DNA of 8,097 nt from Chitinophagaceae bacterium (lineage in GTDB: Bacteria; Bacteroidota; Bacteroidia; Chitinophagales; Chitinophagaceae), in the NCBI GenBank assembly GCA_025963615.1, contig JAOQAL010000187.1:1-8097 (forward strand), written 5' to 3'. Position numbers and translations under genes: made by a program. The notes beneath the pieces were generated by a model. That model saw nothing but the letters and a program-made list of their open reading frames with translations. It had not been told where the DNA came from and did no database searches. Of this stretch, positions 1 to 6,221 are shown piece by piece. Each line of letters opens with the position of its first letter. The stretch's first letter is position 1.

Positions 1-39
1 AACAAGAAGCTGAATCAAAGGATAGGCATTAAATCTTAA
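1..39 (+). CDS. possible C-terminal tail of a gene entering from the left
   Basis: Frame 1 is open from the first base and reads NKKLNQRIGIKS before a TAA at 37-39. The basic, Lys/Arg-rich end is compatible with a protein C-terminus, but 12 codons cannot identify a family. The other two forward frames also stop within the first 40 bases, so this choice of frame is weak. Bases 40-136 that follow show no gene. They hold a 5-bp GATCC/GGATC dyad around 46-65 with no T-tract, so it is not a convincing terminator. Confidence 0.2.
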   Translation, partial: NKKLNQRIGIKS

Positions 40-136
40 ACAAGATCCTGACTAATAAGGATCCCATCTGAGTGAAAATCGGATATGTAATTATACGCTC
101 ATTTCTATTCGTTAGATTTATACCCCGTTTACCGGA

Positions 137-144
137 TATCTTTG
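137..144 (+). promoter_or_regulatory. Bacteroidota-type -7 box (TATCTTTG) for the first DinB gene
   Basis: TATCTTTG matches the Bacteroidota primary sigma -7 consensus TAnnTTTG exactly. Transcription would start near base 150, about 19 nt before the ATG at 169. No clear TTTG -33 box lies at the usual spacing; TTCG at 108-111 is a poor candidate. The box also decides the start: a possible TTG start at 142 would lie inside the -7 element, so the ATG at 169 is preferred. Confidence 0.5.
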
Positions 145-168
145 ACAGCAACAATTAAACTAAATACA

Positions 169-684
169 ATGAATACCAAAGAAACAACAGAATCAATGGA
201 TCAGAAAAAACTGTTTATAAAAATGGTCATCATGTCATGGGAAACGCAAAATACCCGGGTTAATAAATTATTGGAGGAACTTTCGGATGAGCAACTATCC
301 GCCGAAACAGCCCCGGGAAGAAATCGTGGCATTTATCTCCTCGGGCACCTGGTTGCAGTCAGCGACGGCATCATCCCACTGTTAGGGCTGGGCGAAAAAA
401 AATATCCCGAACTGGAAAAAATATTTGTTACTACTGCCGACAAATCGGAACTTCAACTACCCTCAGTAGCTGAACTCAAGGAATGCTGGAACGATGTAAA
501 CTCATCCTTATCGCATTATTTTAATCAGATGGATCCGGACGAATGGTTTTATAAGCATAGTTCGGTTTCGCAAGTAGATTTTGCCAAAGAACCCTATAGA
601 AATAAATTGAATATTCTTATTAACAGGACGAATCATCAGAGTTATCATTTGGGCCAACTTATTTATTTGAAAACACTCAATTAA
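169..684 (+). CDS. DinB-family putative metal-dependent enzyme
   Basis: This 171-residue protein has the size and layout of the DinB/YfiT four-helix-bundle superfamily. Its members bind a divalent metal (often Zn or Ni) through three His; some are thiol transferases, but most have no assigned substrate. The likely triad is visible: His60 in LGHLVAVSDG, and His156 and His160 in NHQSYHLGQL near the C-terminus, the usual HxxxH arrangement. Residues 1-12 are polar and probably disordered, and Met10 (base 196) is an alternative start. There is no signal peptide or membrane segment, so it is probably cytoplasmic. An in-frame TTG at 142 was rejected because it lies within the promoter -7 box. The gene appears monocistronic, followed by a hydrolase pseudogene. 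A second DinB-fold gene lies at 6222-6683 but shares little beyond the metal motif. Family call is firm; the reaction is unknown. Confidence 0.85.
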   Translation: MNTKETTESMDQKKLFIKMVIMSWETQNTRVNKLLEELSDEQLSAETAPGRNRGIYLLGHLVAVSDGIIPLLGLGEKKYPELEKIFVTTADKSELQLPSVAELKECWNDVNSSLSHYFNQMDPDEWFYKHSSVSQVDFAKEPYRNKLNILINRTNHQSYHLGQLIYLKTLN

Positions 685-712
685 AAAACAATATAGCTGA
701 TTAGAGTTTTAA

Positions 713-1139
713 AAGCATCGTTCAGGCACAGACAGCCGCCGCCTAAAGAAGCGGTTACCCGGTGTTGCGATTGCATCCGTTCGTTTTCCGGCATGGACAG
801 AATATGATGCAGACATTAAAAAAATAAAATTATCTGAAAAACCAATTTTAACGGGGCATTCATCAGGAGCCCTCTTAACCCATTATCATTGCAGCAGGAC
901 CATCCGGCAGCTGGAATTGCAGTGTATTCCGTGTCAACACAGGGTGTAGTTCTGCTGCAATTTTCTTTTTATAAGTCTATAAGAAACATTCCAGACACTG
1001 AAGTCCTCGAGTTCGCGGAGAAATCAAAACAATGATCCCATTACTGATTATAAAGTGATGAAAAACAAAAATCGCTTTGCTTTGGGACGGCCAACCTGGA
1101 AAGACGATGCGGATTATAGATAGATGGGATGAACAGTAA
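713..1139 (+). pseudogene. decayed alpha/beta hydrolase (multiple frameshifts, N-terminus missing)
   Basis: Pieces of one alpha/beta hydrolase can be read in order by switching frame. Bases 713 to about 888 encode ADIKKIKLSEKPIL followed by GHSSG (854-868), the nucleophile elbow GxSxG. After a one-base slip the next frame reads PAAGIAVYSVSTQGVVLLQF from 904 and stops at 1033-1035; this resembles the strand-and-loop after the elbow in the GHSxGG...GIAxxSxPxxGV group of hydrolases. A third piece (1034-1114) reads DPITDYK and later GRPTWKDDAD, like the C-terminal GxPGWEEVADY motif of the same group. A further slip gives IIDRWDEQ and TAA at 1137-1139. The N-terminal HG oxyanion region and the middle lid are absent: about 140 codons remain of a family usually near 270. 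No intact ORF covers it, so it should be non-functional. Subfamily assignment comes from remembered motifs, not a search. Confidence 0.7.
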
Positions 1140-1208
1140 GCCAAACTGGATTATTTAATAGAACAATAGGCTTTATAAGCCCGGCAAGCGCGACCCCGGA
1201 ATTTGAGT

Positions 1209-1240
1209 TTTGGATAATATCGCCTCCCCTAATACATATT
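1209..1240 (+). promoter_or_regulatory. weak candidate promoter for the UbiA-like/methyltransferase unit
   Basis: TTTG at 1209-1212 fits the Bacteroidota -33 box, and 20 nt later TACATATT at 1233-1240 is a partial match (4 of 6 fixed bases) to the -7 consensus TAnnTTTG. Transcription would start near 1246, about 14 nt before the ATG at 1260. Just upstream, 1169-1181 is a perfect short palindrome (GGCTT-TAT-AAGCC) with no T-tract; it could be an operator-like dyad, but nothing else supports that. Confidence 0.3.
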
Positions 1241-1259
1241 TCATGAACTTCGCAACTGC

Positions 1260-2180
1260 ATGTGGAGTAAAATCATAAAATTTTTTTTCTTTGCCAACTA
1301 CTTTATTGGCATTCTTGCAATAGCCTTGTCGATAGAGGCGGTGGTTCAACTGGAGCTTCCATTTAATTCAGCATTTTACTACCTGCTTTTATTTTGCGCC
1401 ACCGTCGTTTATTATACTTATGCCTATACCAGGCCCCTAACCTATGCCGTATCCATTAATCCAAGGACTGAATGGTACAGTAATCATCGCAATTTCATAA
1501 AGCAAAGCCAGTTGCTTTTACTGTGCTTATGTGTAGCATCCGGTATTTATATAGTGGGCAACAATTATAAAAACATATTGGGTCTACCACTGCCCTACTG
1601 GCTTATACTATTTATTATTCCGGCATCTGCCTTATTATATTACGGGCTACTGCCGCAATCTTTTTTAATGCTAAACCTTCGGAATACAGGCTGGGTAAAA
1701 TCCTTTGTCATTGGCTTTGTGTGGGCCTGCTGCGTAAACCTGTTACCCCTCGTTCTGTTAAAGATAGAGCAAGGTCATTTCACTGCGGAACCTGTTTTAG
1801 TACTTTGGCTCTTTATTAAAAACTGGATGTTTTGTACGGTAAATGCTATTATGTTTGATATGAAAGATTATGCCGATGATGCCAACAGACAATTAAAAAC
1901 ATTTGTCGTAAGAATGGGCCTCAGAAAAACAATTTTCGTTATCCTGTATCCCTTATTGATTATCGGCGTTATATCCATGGCTGCTTTTGCCTGGTCGCGG
2001 CATTTCGGTTACGTCACTTTTCTTTTTAACCTAATACCTTTTATCTGTCTTTTAATCGTGGCCTACTCATTGCACCGGCGCAAAAGCATATTATTCTACC
2101 TGGTTGTGATCGACGGACTGTTGTTGGTAAAAGCTTTGTGCGGAATTGCCGGCACGCATTTCCTGATCCATACACGATAG
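1260..2180 (+). CDS. UbiA-superfamily-like integral membrane protein
   Basis: A 306-residue, very hydrophobic protein with about nine predicted membrane segments (roughly 5-30, 37-55, 82-102, 112-131, 145-167, 178-198, 225-245, 251-271 and 276-297). This is the size and topology of UbiA-type prenyltransferases, which transfer polyprenyl groups to aromatic or other acceptors. The strongest family sign is after segment 6: NAIMFDMKDYADD, with D200, D203 and D207 forming the second Asp-rich motif (DxxDxxxD), followed by LKTFVVRMGLRKT, as commonly seen after that motif. The first Asp-rich motif (NDxxDxxxD), expected after segment 2, is absent: residues 51-77 contain no Asp and read YTYAYTRPL, then NPRTEWYSNHR. 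Pyrophosphate/Mg binding may therefore be altered or lost. The methyltransferase gene follows after 18 bp, so the two probably share a transcript. It may be a divergent prenyltransferase or a non-catalytic relative; a specific name is not justified. Confidence 0.65.
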   Translation: MWSKIIKFFFFANYFIGILAIALSIEAVVQLELPFNSAFYYLLLFCATVVYYTYAYTRPLTYAVSINPRTEWYSNHRNFIKQSQLLLLCLCVASGIYIVGNNYKNILGLPLPYWLILFIIPASALLYYGLLPQSFLMLNLRNTGWVKSFVIGFVWACCVNLLPLVLLKIEQGHFTAEPVLVLWLFIKNWMFCTVNAIMFDMKDYADDANRQLKTFVVRMGLRKTIFVILYPLLIIGVISMAAFAWSRHFGYVTFLFNLIPFICLLIVAYSLHRRKSILFYLVVIDGLLLVKALCGIAGTHFLIHTR

Positions 2181-2198
2181 CTTAATTGTAAAAACAAA

Positions 2199-2825
2199 AT
2201 GTTCAATAACTACGATAAGATCGCCAGCTATTACGACCGCCTGAGCGGCTTCGTTTTCGGGCATTCCCTGATTGACGCACAGTCCTGCTTATTGAAATAT
2301 ATACAGCCCGGAAACAATATTCTTATTGCCGGAGGGGGTACCGGAATTATCCTGGCAGAGCTGGCAAAAAGACATGCGCGCGGACTCACAATTACCTATG
2401 TGGAAATTTCCGGAAAAATGATCGTAATAGCAAAGAAAAGGAACTGCCGGCAAAACCTGGTTTCCTTTATTCATCAGCCTGTCGAAAATTTTATTTCAGA
2501 ACAGCAATATGACATTATAGTAACCCCTTTCCTGTTTGACAACTTTACCGAAAACAAAATTGAAAAAACTTTTACCAGCCTGAATGCCCTGCTGAAGCCT
2601 GGCGGCAAGTGGTTGTTTGCTGATTTTTTTTATGACAACAGGCAAGGAAAATTATGGCAGAAACTGCTTTTGAGAATTATGTACAGATTTTTCAGGCTCA
2701 CCTGCAATATTGAAGCAAGCGTATTGATAAATATGGAAAGTATATTTGAAAGAAGCGGGTACGAAAAGATTTATGAAACGACACATTACGCTGGCTTTAT
2801 AAAATCGATTGTTTATACTAAATAA
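2199..2825 (+). CDS. class I SAM-dependent methyltransferase
   Basis: A 208-residue Rossmann-type methyltransferase, expected to transfer a methyl group from S-adenosylmethionine. The N-terminus YDKIASYYDRLS resembles the opening of UbiE/COQ5-like enzymes. Motif I is ILIAGGGTG (41-49), the SAM-binding glycine loop. Glu69 in YVEIS sits at the end of strand 2, where an acidic residue contacts the ribose. Strand 4 is DIIVTPFLFDNF (105-116), and LLKPGGKWLFADFF (131-144) is the usual post-motif III segment. No signal peptide is seen. The region at 150-170 (LWQKLLLRIMYRFFRLTC) is basic and hydrophobic and could lie against a membrane. It starts 18 bp after the UbiA-like gene with no promoter in the gap, so co-transcription is likely. 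By analogy with quinone pathways the substrate could be a prenylated or lipid-like product of that partner, but this is inference. Similar small methyltransferases have many substrates. Confidence 0.85.
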   Translation: MFNNYDKIASYYDRLSGFVFGHSLIDAQSCLLKYIQPGNNILIAGGGTGIILAELAKRHARGLTITYVEISGKMIVIAKKRNCRQNLVSFIHQPVENFISEQQYDIIVTPFLFDNFTENKIEKTFTSLNALLKPGGKWLFADFFYDNRQGKLWQKLLLRIMYRFFRLTCNIEASVLINMESIFERSGYEKIYETTHYAGFIKSIVYTK

Positions 2826-3082
2826 TGGTTAGCCTCTTGTACATTTAAAGCAACATGAGATGAGCTCGAAGAAAATTTAATAAAAGGCTATAGTAGTATT
2901 TATTTCTTTCGAAATCCAAAGCCGCAGAGACACAAATAAAAAAAATCTAGTTACCATCACCGTGTACTCTACTATCCCCGTGGTTCAAAAGCTGTGAATA
3001 GAATGGCCGCTGCCGAATTTTACCACGCAAAAAAAATTTTTAGTGTATTCCACAGCAAAGCGACGGCTAAAAACTTCAGTTC

Positions 3083-3664
3083 TTACAGCTTCCACACAAA
3101 CCCTACACTATTTCCCGAAAACTGAACCTGGTTCAAAATCTTATATAATTGCTTTCCATGCTGAAGATTGGCAATATACATTATCACATCAAACACTAAC
3201 AAACTGCCTCCCTGGATAAGCAGGCTTTTCCCATAACCCTTATATTTATCAGGATCCGCATCATTCCTGCTTTTTTCGAGGCAATACAAACCAGTTGTTA
3301 AATACACCAGGTCCAGCGCACTGTTAATGAGAAATGTCTTTTCAATGGCGGATTGCCCTTGTATGGTTTGCGATAATGAAAGTCCTGATTTCTTTTTTCG
3401 CAAACCAAGAAAGGTTGAGCCAGCAATAGCCAGGTTTACCGTACCCCATACGAGGTTCATTTGATGAAAATATTTTGCTTCACCTTGTGATGTGGAAAGG
3501 CCAATAGCCCCCACAACGATATTTGCCGCGGCCCAGGATCCAAGGACAAGCATTCCTTTTTTGGTAATCCGGATCCGGTCATTATTGAATTGCGGTAAAT
3601 CGACTTGCGAAAATGCCGCAGTGGTCAATAATACAAACGCAACGCATAGGAGATTCAGTTTCAT
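3083..3664 (-). CDS. signal-peptide-bearing membrane protein of unknown function (possibly DUF6992-like)
   Basis: A 193-residue protein beginning MKLNLLCVAFVLLTTAAFSQ, a clear Sec signal peptide with a probable cleavage site near residue 20. After it come about four further hydrophobic segments (roughly 37-56, 70-88, 110-130 and 146-166), separated by a basic loop (LRKKKSG) and a charged loop (EKSRNDADPDKYKGYGKS). This suggests a small multi-pass protein of the cell envelope. The segment MNLVWGTVNLAIAG (69-82), with Trp and Asn in a helix, recalls a Bacteroidota family of unknown function that I associate with DUF6992; this is memory only and was not checked. No catalytic or metal-binding motif was found. 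It is transcribed alone: its 3' end faces the methyltransferase across 257 bp in which I see no gene and no clear terminator. Its start codon lies inside one copy of a direct repeat (3663-3691). Confidence 0.7.
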   Translation of the reverse strand: MKLNLLCVAFVLLTTAAFSQVDLPQFNNDRIRITKKGMLVLGSWAAANIVVGAIGLSTSQGEAKYFHQMNLVWGTVNLAIAGSTFLGLRKKKSGLSLSQTIQGQSAIEKTFLINSALDLVYLTTGLYCLEKSRNDADPDKYKGYGKSLLIQGGSLLVFDVIMYIANLQHGKQLYKILNQVQFSGNSVGFVWKL

Positions 3665-3691
3665 CTTTTAAAATACAAAAAATGCATGAAC
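3663..3691. repeat. direct repeat, copy 1
   Basis: This 29-nt stretch shares its first 10 bases (ATCTTTTAAA) and last 13 bases (AAAATGCATGAAC) with copy 2 at 3811-3835, in the same order and orientation. The centre differs by a 4-nt length change. Copy 1 overlaps the start codon of the minus-strand gene that begins at 3664. The AT-rich half could match by chance, but the shared ATGCATGAAC core is harder to dismiss. Confidence 0.4.
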
Positions 3692-3766
3692 AAAGAATTT
3701 TAAGATGGAAATATTTATGGCGGCTCGAAAACATTAGAAGGAAAAATCTCGAAAAAATTAATATGC

Positions 3767-3774
3767 TACTTTTG
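3767..3774 (+). promoter_or_regulatory. Bacteroidota-type -7 box (TACTTTTG)
   Basis: TACTTTTG is an exact TAnnTTTG match on the + strand. No TTTG or TTG lies at the expected -33 spacing; the upstream bases are A-rich. If active, it would give a transcript starting near 3780 that runs through the unexplained stretch into the cation exporter at 4173. No better placed box exists nearer to that gene: TAAGTTTC at 4163-4170 is too close to the ATG to give a leader. Confidence 0.3.
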
Positions 3775-3810
3775 TACTCCCCTTACCTCTACTGTTATTT
3801 TTAAGCAGTA

Positions 3811-3835
3811 ATCTTTTAAATAAAAATGCATGAAC
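3811..3835. repeat. direct repeat, copy 2
   Basis: This 25-nt partner of the repeat at 3663-3691 starts 148 bp downstream and is also directly oriented. It ends at the first codons of the small + frame beginning at 3830, so each copy lies at a potential translation start, on opposite strands. That may be coincidence or may mark a short duplication. Confidence 0.4.
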
Positions 3836-4172
3836 TTACCTTTTAAAAAAACAAGAGAAAAATTATTAACGGGTGATATTTCGAGGTTCTTAAAAACTTC
3901 AACAGAAAAAAATATATCCTTCCGTCTGAACCAGCCAATCTTTGTATGTTCCTATATTCGTTCCCTGCGATCAATTTTTCAATTGGAATGGCCATGGGGA
4001 ACAATGTTAAGCGGCGCTGTGATTCCAGCCGTATTAAAGCGGTCAAAAATTATTTGGCCAACTTTCCCCACTTCGATTGTAGCCCCCCCGGCAAATGTAC
4101 CGGACTTGTTATTTATTTTCCCGTGGCAACGATTCATTTAAAAGGAATCCTGCTATAAAATGTAAGTTTCAA

Positions 4173-5105
4173 ATGGCAACTACCCCTACCAAAGAACACA
4201 CTCAACATCACCACCATCATGGGGAGCCTGTTGAGCTTACCCAGGTAAACAAGGCATTTATCATTGGTATCAGCCTCAATCTTTTATTTGTACTGGTTGA
4301 AGTAATTGCGGGATTAAAAATTCATTCCCTTTCTCTCCTGAGTGACGCGGGACATAATCTTGCCGATGTTGGAGCACTGGCTTTATCCCTGCTGGCTTAT
4401 CGCCTGTTAAAAGTTAAACCCAATGAAAAATACACCTATGGTTACCGCAAAACATCCATTCTGACTGCCCTATTCAATGCTGTCATTTTATTAGTTACTA
4501 CCGGCGCCATTGTTTATGAAGCCATTCACCGGTTATTAAATCCGGAATCTTTGCCCGGAAATATGATTGCCCTTATCGCTGGCGTTGGCATTTTAATAAA
4601 TGCATTTACAGCGATCCTGTTTTTAAAAGATAAAAACAAAGACATCAATATAAAAAGCGCCTACCTGCATTTGATGTCGGATGCATTGGTTTCTGCAGGA
4701 CTCGTTGCTGGTGGCATCCTGATTCATTATACTAATTGGTATTGGTTAGACCCTGCTTTTAGTATTGTCATTGCGGTTATCATCGTTTCAGGCACCTGGA
4801 GTCTGTTGAAAGACAGCCTGCGACTGTCCCTGGATGGCGTACCGCCGGATGTTGATATCCAAAAAGTAAAAGAAACCGCTTTAAAGGTGAAAGGGATTTT
4901 AGACATGCACCATTTACATATCTGGGCTATCAGCACTACGCAGAATGCCCTCACGGCACATGTAGTTGTAGACGAAACCAGCACGATGCCGGAAATTGAA
5001 GAAATGAAAAAACGACTTAAACACGAGTTGGAGCATCAGAAGATCAGTCACGTTACGCTGGAAACAGAAATAAAATCCAATGACTGCCAGGAGCCGGATT
5101 GCTGA
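4173..5105 (+). CDS. cation diffusion facilitator (CzcD/ZitB-like Zn/Co/Cd exporter)
   Basis: A 310-residue CDF-family transporter that would export Zn2+ (possibly Co2+ or Cd2+) from the cytoplasm in exchange for protons, usually as a homodimer in the inner membrane. It has about six membrane helices between residues 27 and 210. The transport site is intact: His61 and Asp65 in SDAGHNLAD (helix 2) and His166 and Asp170 in HLMSDA (helix 5); His rather than Asp first in helix 2 is typical of Zn/Cd-selective members. The N-terminus carries a run of five His (12-16), a likely metal-binding segment. The cytoplasmic domain has the conserved HHLHIW (246-251) and ends with two Cys (NDCQEPDC), also common in the family. 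An in-frame ATG at 4095 was rejected because its extra 26 residues are unlike CDF N-termini, whereas MATTPTKEHTQ leads directly into the His run. It converges with the GH43 gene, with only 38 bp between stops. Confidence 0.92.
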   Translation: MATTPTKEHTQHHHHHGEPVELTQVNKAFIIGISLNLLFVLVEVIAGLKIHSLSLLSDAGHNLADVGALALSLLAYRLLKVKPNEKYTYGYRKTSILTALFNAVILLVTTGAIVYEAIHRLLNPESLPGNMIALIAGVGILINAFTAILFLKDKNKDINIKSAYLHLMSDALVSAGLVAGGILIHYTNWYWLDPAFSIVIAVIIVSGTWSLLKDSLRLSLDGVPPDVDIQKVKETALKVKGILDMHHLHIWAISTTQNALTAHVVVDETSTMPEIEEMKKRLKHELEHQKISHVTLETEIKSNDCQEPDC

Positions 5106-5143
5106 AAATCTGAAGGTGGCCGCTTTATATTTTTTTGCAGCCT

Positions 5144-6091
5144 TTATTTGATGGCGGCTCTCAATCGGTCAAATTCTTTAGAAGAAATTTTAAATACAGT
5201 GCCATGCCTTGCCGCTTCCGGAAAGACCACTTTATCTGAAATGTCTTTCCAGCTTTTTAAATCAGGGGAAGTTACCGCACCATAAGTATGCTGAGCATAT
5301 TTATCAAAATATACGATCCATTCACCGTTCCATTTTATAGCCGTCGGGCCTTCGGCCCAATAATTTCCGGTAATAGGCGGGGAAGCTTCGCTGAAGTCTT
5401 CTGTAAGATGTTTACTGGTTGCTATGCGGATATTTTTTTCGGCTAGGGGTTTACGTGTTTCATTTTTTAAAAACATGATATAAGAATCGCCCTCCTTCCC
5501 AATCGTTGCATCGATAACATTAAAATCCTTATCGTATAAGATCGCAGCCTTAGAAAATATCTTAAAATTTTTTGTGATTGTATAATAAATGCGATGATTG
5601 TATTTCCCATCTCCGCTGCTGTCTCCTGCAGCAAATCTGCCGGGAATAGTAGTGGCCCAGTAAATCAGGTACTGCGCGGAGGGTGCATCATAAAAAATTT
5701 CAGGAGCCCAACAGTTTAATGCGCCGTTTTCAAATTCCATTACCGGCAGGTATTGTTGCCGGCTCCAGTGAATCAAATCTTTTGAACTGGCATATCCAAT
5801 ACCTTTTTCATTCCAGCTTACGGTCCATACCATATGAAATAAATCATCCGCTCCTTTTATAATACAAGGATCCCGCATCAGCTTATCTTTACCTGCGGCA
5901 GGCTTCAGGAACGAGCCGCCATTTTTCAAGGCTACCCATTTATAGGCATCCTTGCTATATGCAAAATGCAAGCCGTCTTCGCCATTGCCGATGAAGTAAG
6001 AAAATAGTAAAACAGAATCCCTGCTTATGTTTTGGGCATGAACCGGCTGTCTCAGGAACAATACGGGAATAAACAATAATAGTATCCTCAT
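5144..6091 (-). CDS. secreted glycoside hydrolase family 43-type enzyme
   Basis: A 315-residue protein with a signal peptide (MRILLLFIPVLFLRQPVHAQ, probable cleavage after residue 19 or 20) and a single five-bladed beta-propeller of GH43 size. These enzymes mostly release arabinose or xylose from plant polysaccharides. The expected catalytic set is present: Asp74 in LMRDPCI (general base), Asp194 in NVIDATIG (pKa modulator) and Glu247 in YWAEGPTA (general acid). His296 in RHGTVF matches the conserved His near the bound cation at the propeller centre. Other family-like stretches are FHMVWTVSW, NCWAPEIFYD and NHRIYY. The start at 6091 is chosen because the signal peptide begins there; an upstream in-frame ATG at 6148 would add 19 residues before it and overlap the likely promoter. 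No SusC/SusD, regulator or other CAZyme is in the window, so it is not in a visible polysaccharide locus. The substrate cannot be set from sequence. Confidence 0.88.
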   Translation of the reverse strand: MRILLLFIPVLFLRQPVHAQNISRDSVLLFSYFIGNGEDGLHFAYSKDAYKWVALKNGGSFLKPAAGKDKLMRDPCIIKGADDLFHMVWTVSWNEKGIGYASSKDLIHWSRQQYLPVMEFENGALNCWAPEIFYDAPSAQYLIYWATTIPGRFAAGDSSGDGKYNHRIYYTITKNFKIFSKAAILYDKDFNVIDATIGKEGDSYIMFLKNETRKPLAEKNIRIATSKHLTEDFSEASPPITGNYWAEGPTAIKWNGEWIVYFDKYAQHTYGAVTSPDLKSWKDISDKVVFPEAARHGTVFKISSKEFDRLRAAIK

Positions 6092-6116
6092 TGGGCTGAT
6101 ATTGGATATGAAGCTA

Positions 6117-6148
6117 TAAAGATAAATGGATACCACAGGAATCAACAA
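6117..6148 (-). promoter_or_regulatory. likely promoter of the GH43 gene
   Basis: On the minus strand TTGTTG (6148-6143) is followed after 18 nt by TATCTTTA (6124-6117). This is a good fit to the Bacteroidota pattern of a TTG-containing -33 box and TAnnTTTG, with one -7 mismatch. Transcription would begin near 6110, about 20 nt before the start codon at 6091. It lies in the 130-bp divergent gap shared with the second DinB gene and supports the shorter start for the GH43 protein. Confidence 0.5.
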
Positions 6149-6221
6149 GTCTTGTCGGCTATTTTTCGGTTTTTCAAGAAAAAGGTGGTTCCAAGAATTG
6201 TATAATTTATACTTTTACGAA

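Larger units (their letters stand above)
3665..4172 (+). other. 508-bp stretch with no convincing gene (possible long leader or decayed ORF)
   Basis: The interval between the divergent gene starts at 3664 and 4173 contains a direct repeat and a promoter-like box (3767-3774), but no gene I can recognise. Three overlapping short readings exist. On the + strand these are a 103-codon frame at 3830-4141 (starts MNLPFKKTREKL) and a 70-codon frame at 3946-4158 (starts MFLYSFPAINFSIG, has three Cys, stops 14 nt before the exporter). On the - strand a frame from about 4133 reads GTFAGGATIEVGKVGQIIF and stops near 3975. None has a known motif, and their mutual overlap argues that at most one is real. 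It could be a roughly 390-nt leader of the exporter mRNA, a decayed gene, or plain spacer. Confidence 0.3.

Noticed and set aside
142..168. TTG start extending the first DinB protein by nine residues
   Set aside because: The TTG is part of the TATCTTTG -7 box, and the ATG at 169 lies at a sensible distance downstream.
1169..1181. Palindrome GGCTTTATAAGCC considered as a terminator
   Set aside because: The stem is only 5 bp and no T-tract follows; at most an operator-like dyad.
2289..2474. Minus-strand 61-codon frame inside the methyltransferase
   Set aside because: It lies wholly antisense to a gene with clear SAM-binding motifs and has no family features.
3003..3125. A 40-codon + strand frame starting MAAAEFYHAKKIF
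   Set aside because: It overlaps the 3' end of the well supported minus-strand gene, is short, and has no recognisable motif.
4095..4172. Upstream ATG extending the cation exporter by 26 residues
   Set aside because: The extra residues (starting MYRTCYLF) are unlike CDF N-termini, and the ATG at 4173 begins a typical polar His-rich N-terminus.
5106..5143. Possible bidirectional terminator between the convergent exporter and GH43 genes
   Set aside because: There is a T-run, but the GCCGC/GCGGC halves are too far apart, and one lies inside the GH43 coding end, so no sound hairpin was found.
6126..6221. Longer start for the second DinB protein
   Set aside because: The added 32 residues show no DinB character and overlap the likely GH43 promoter on the other strand.
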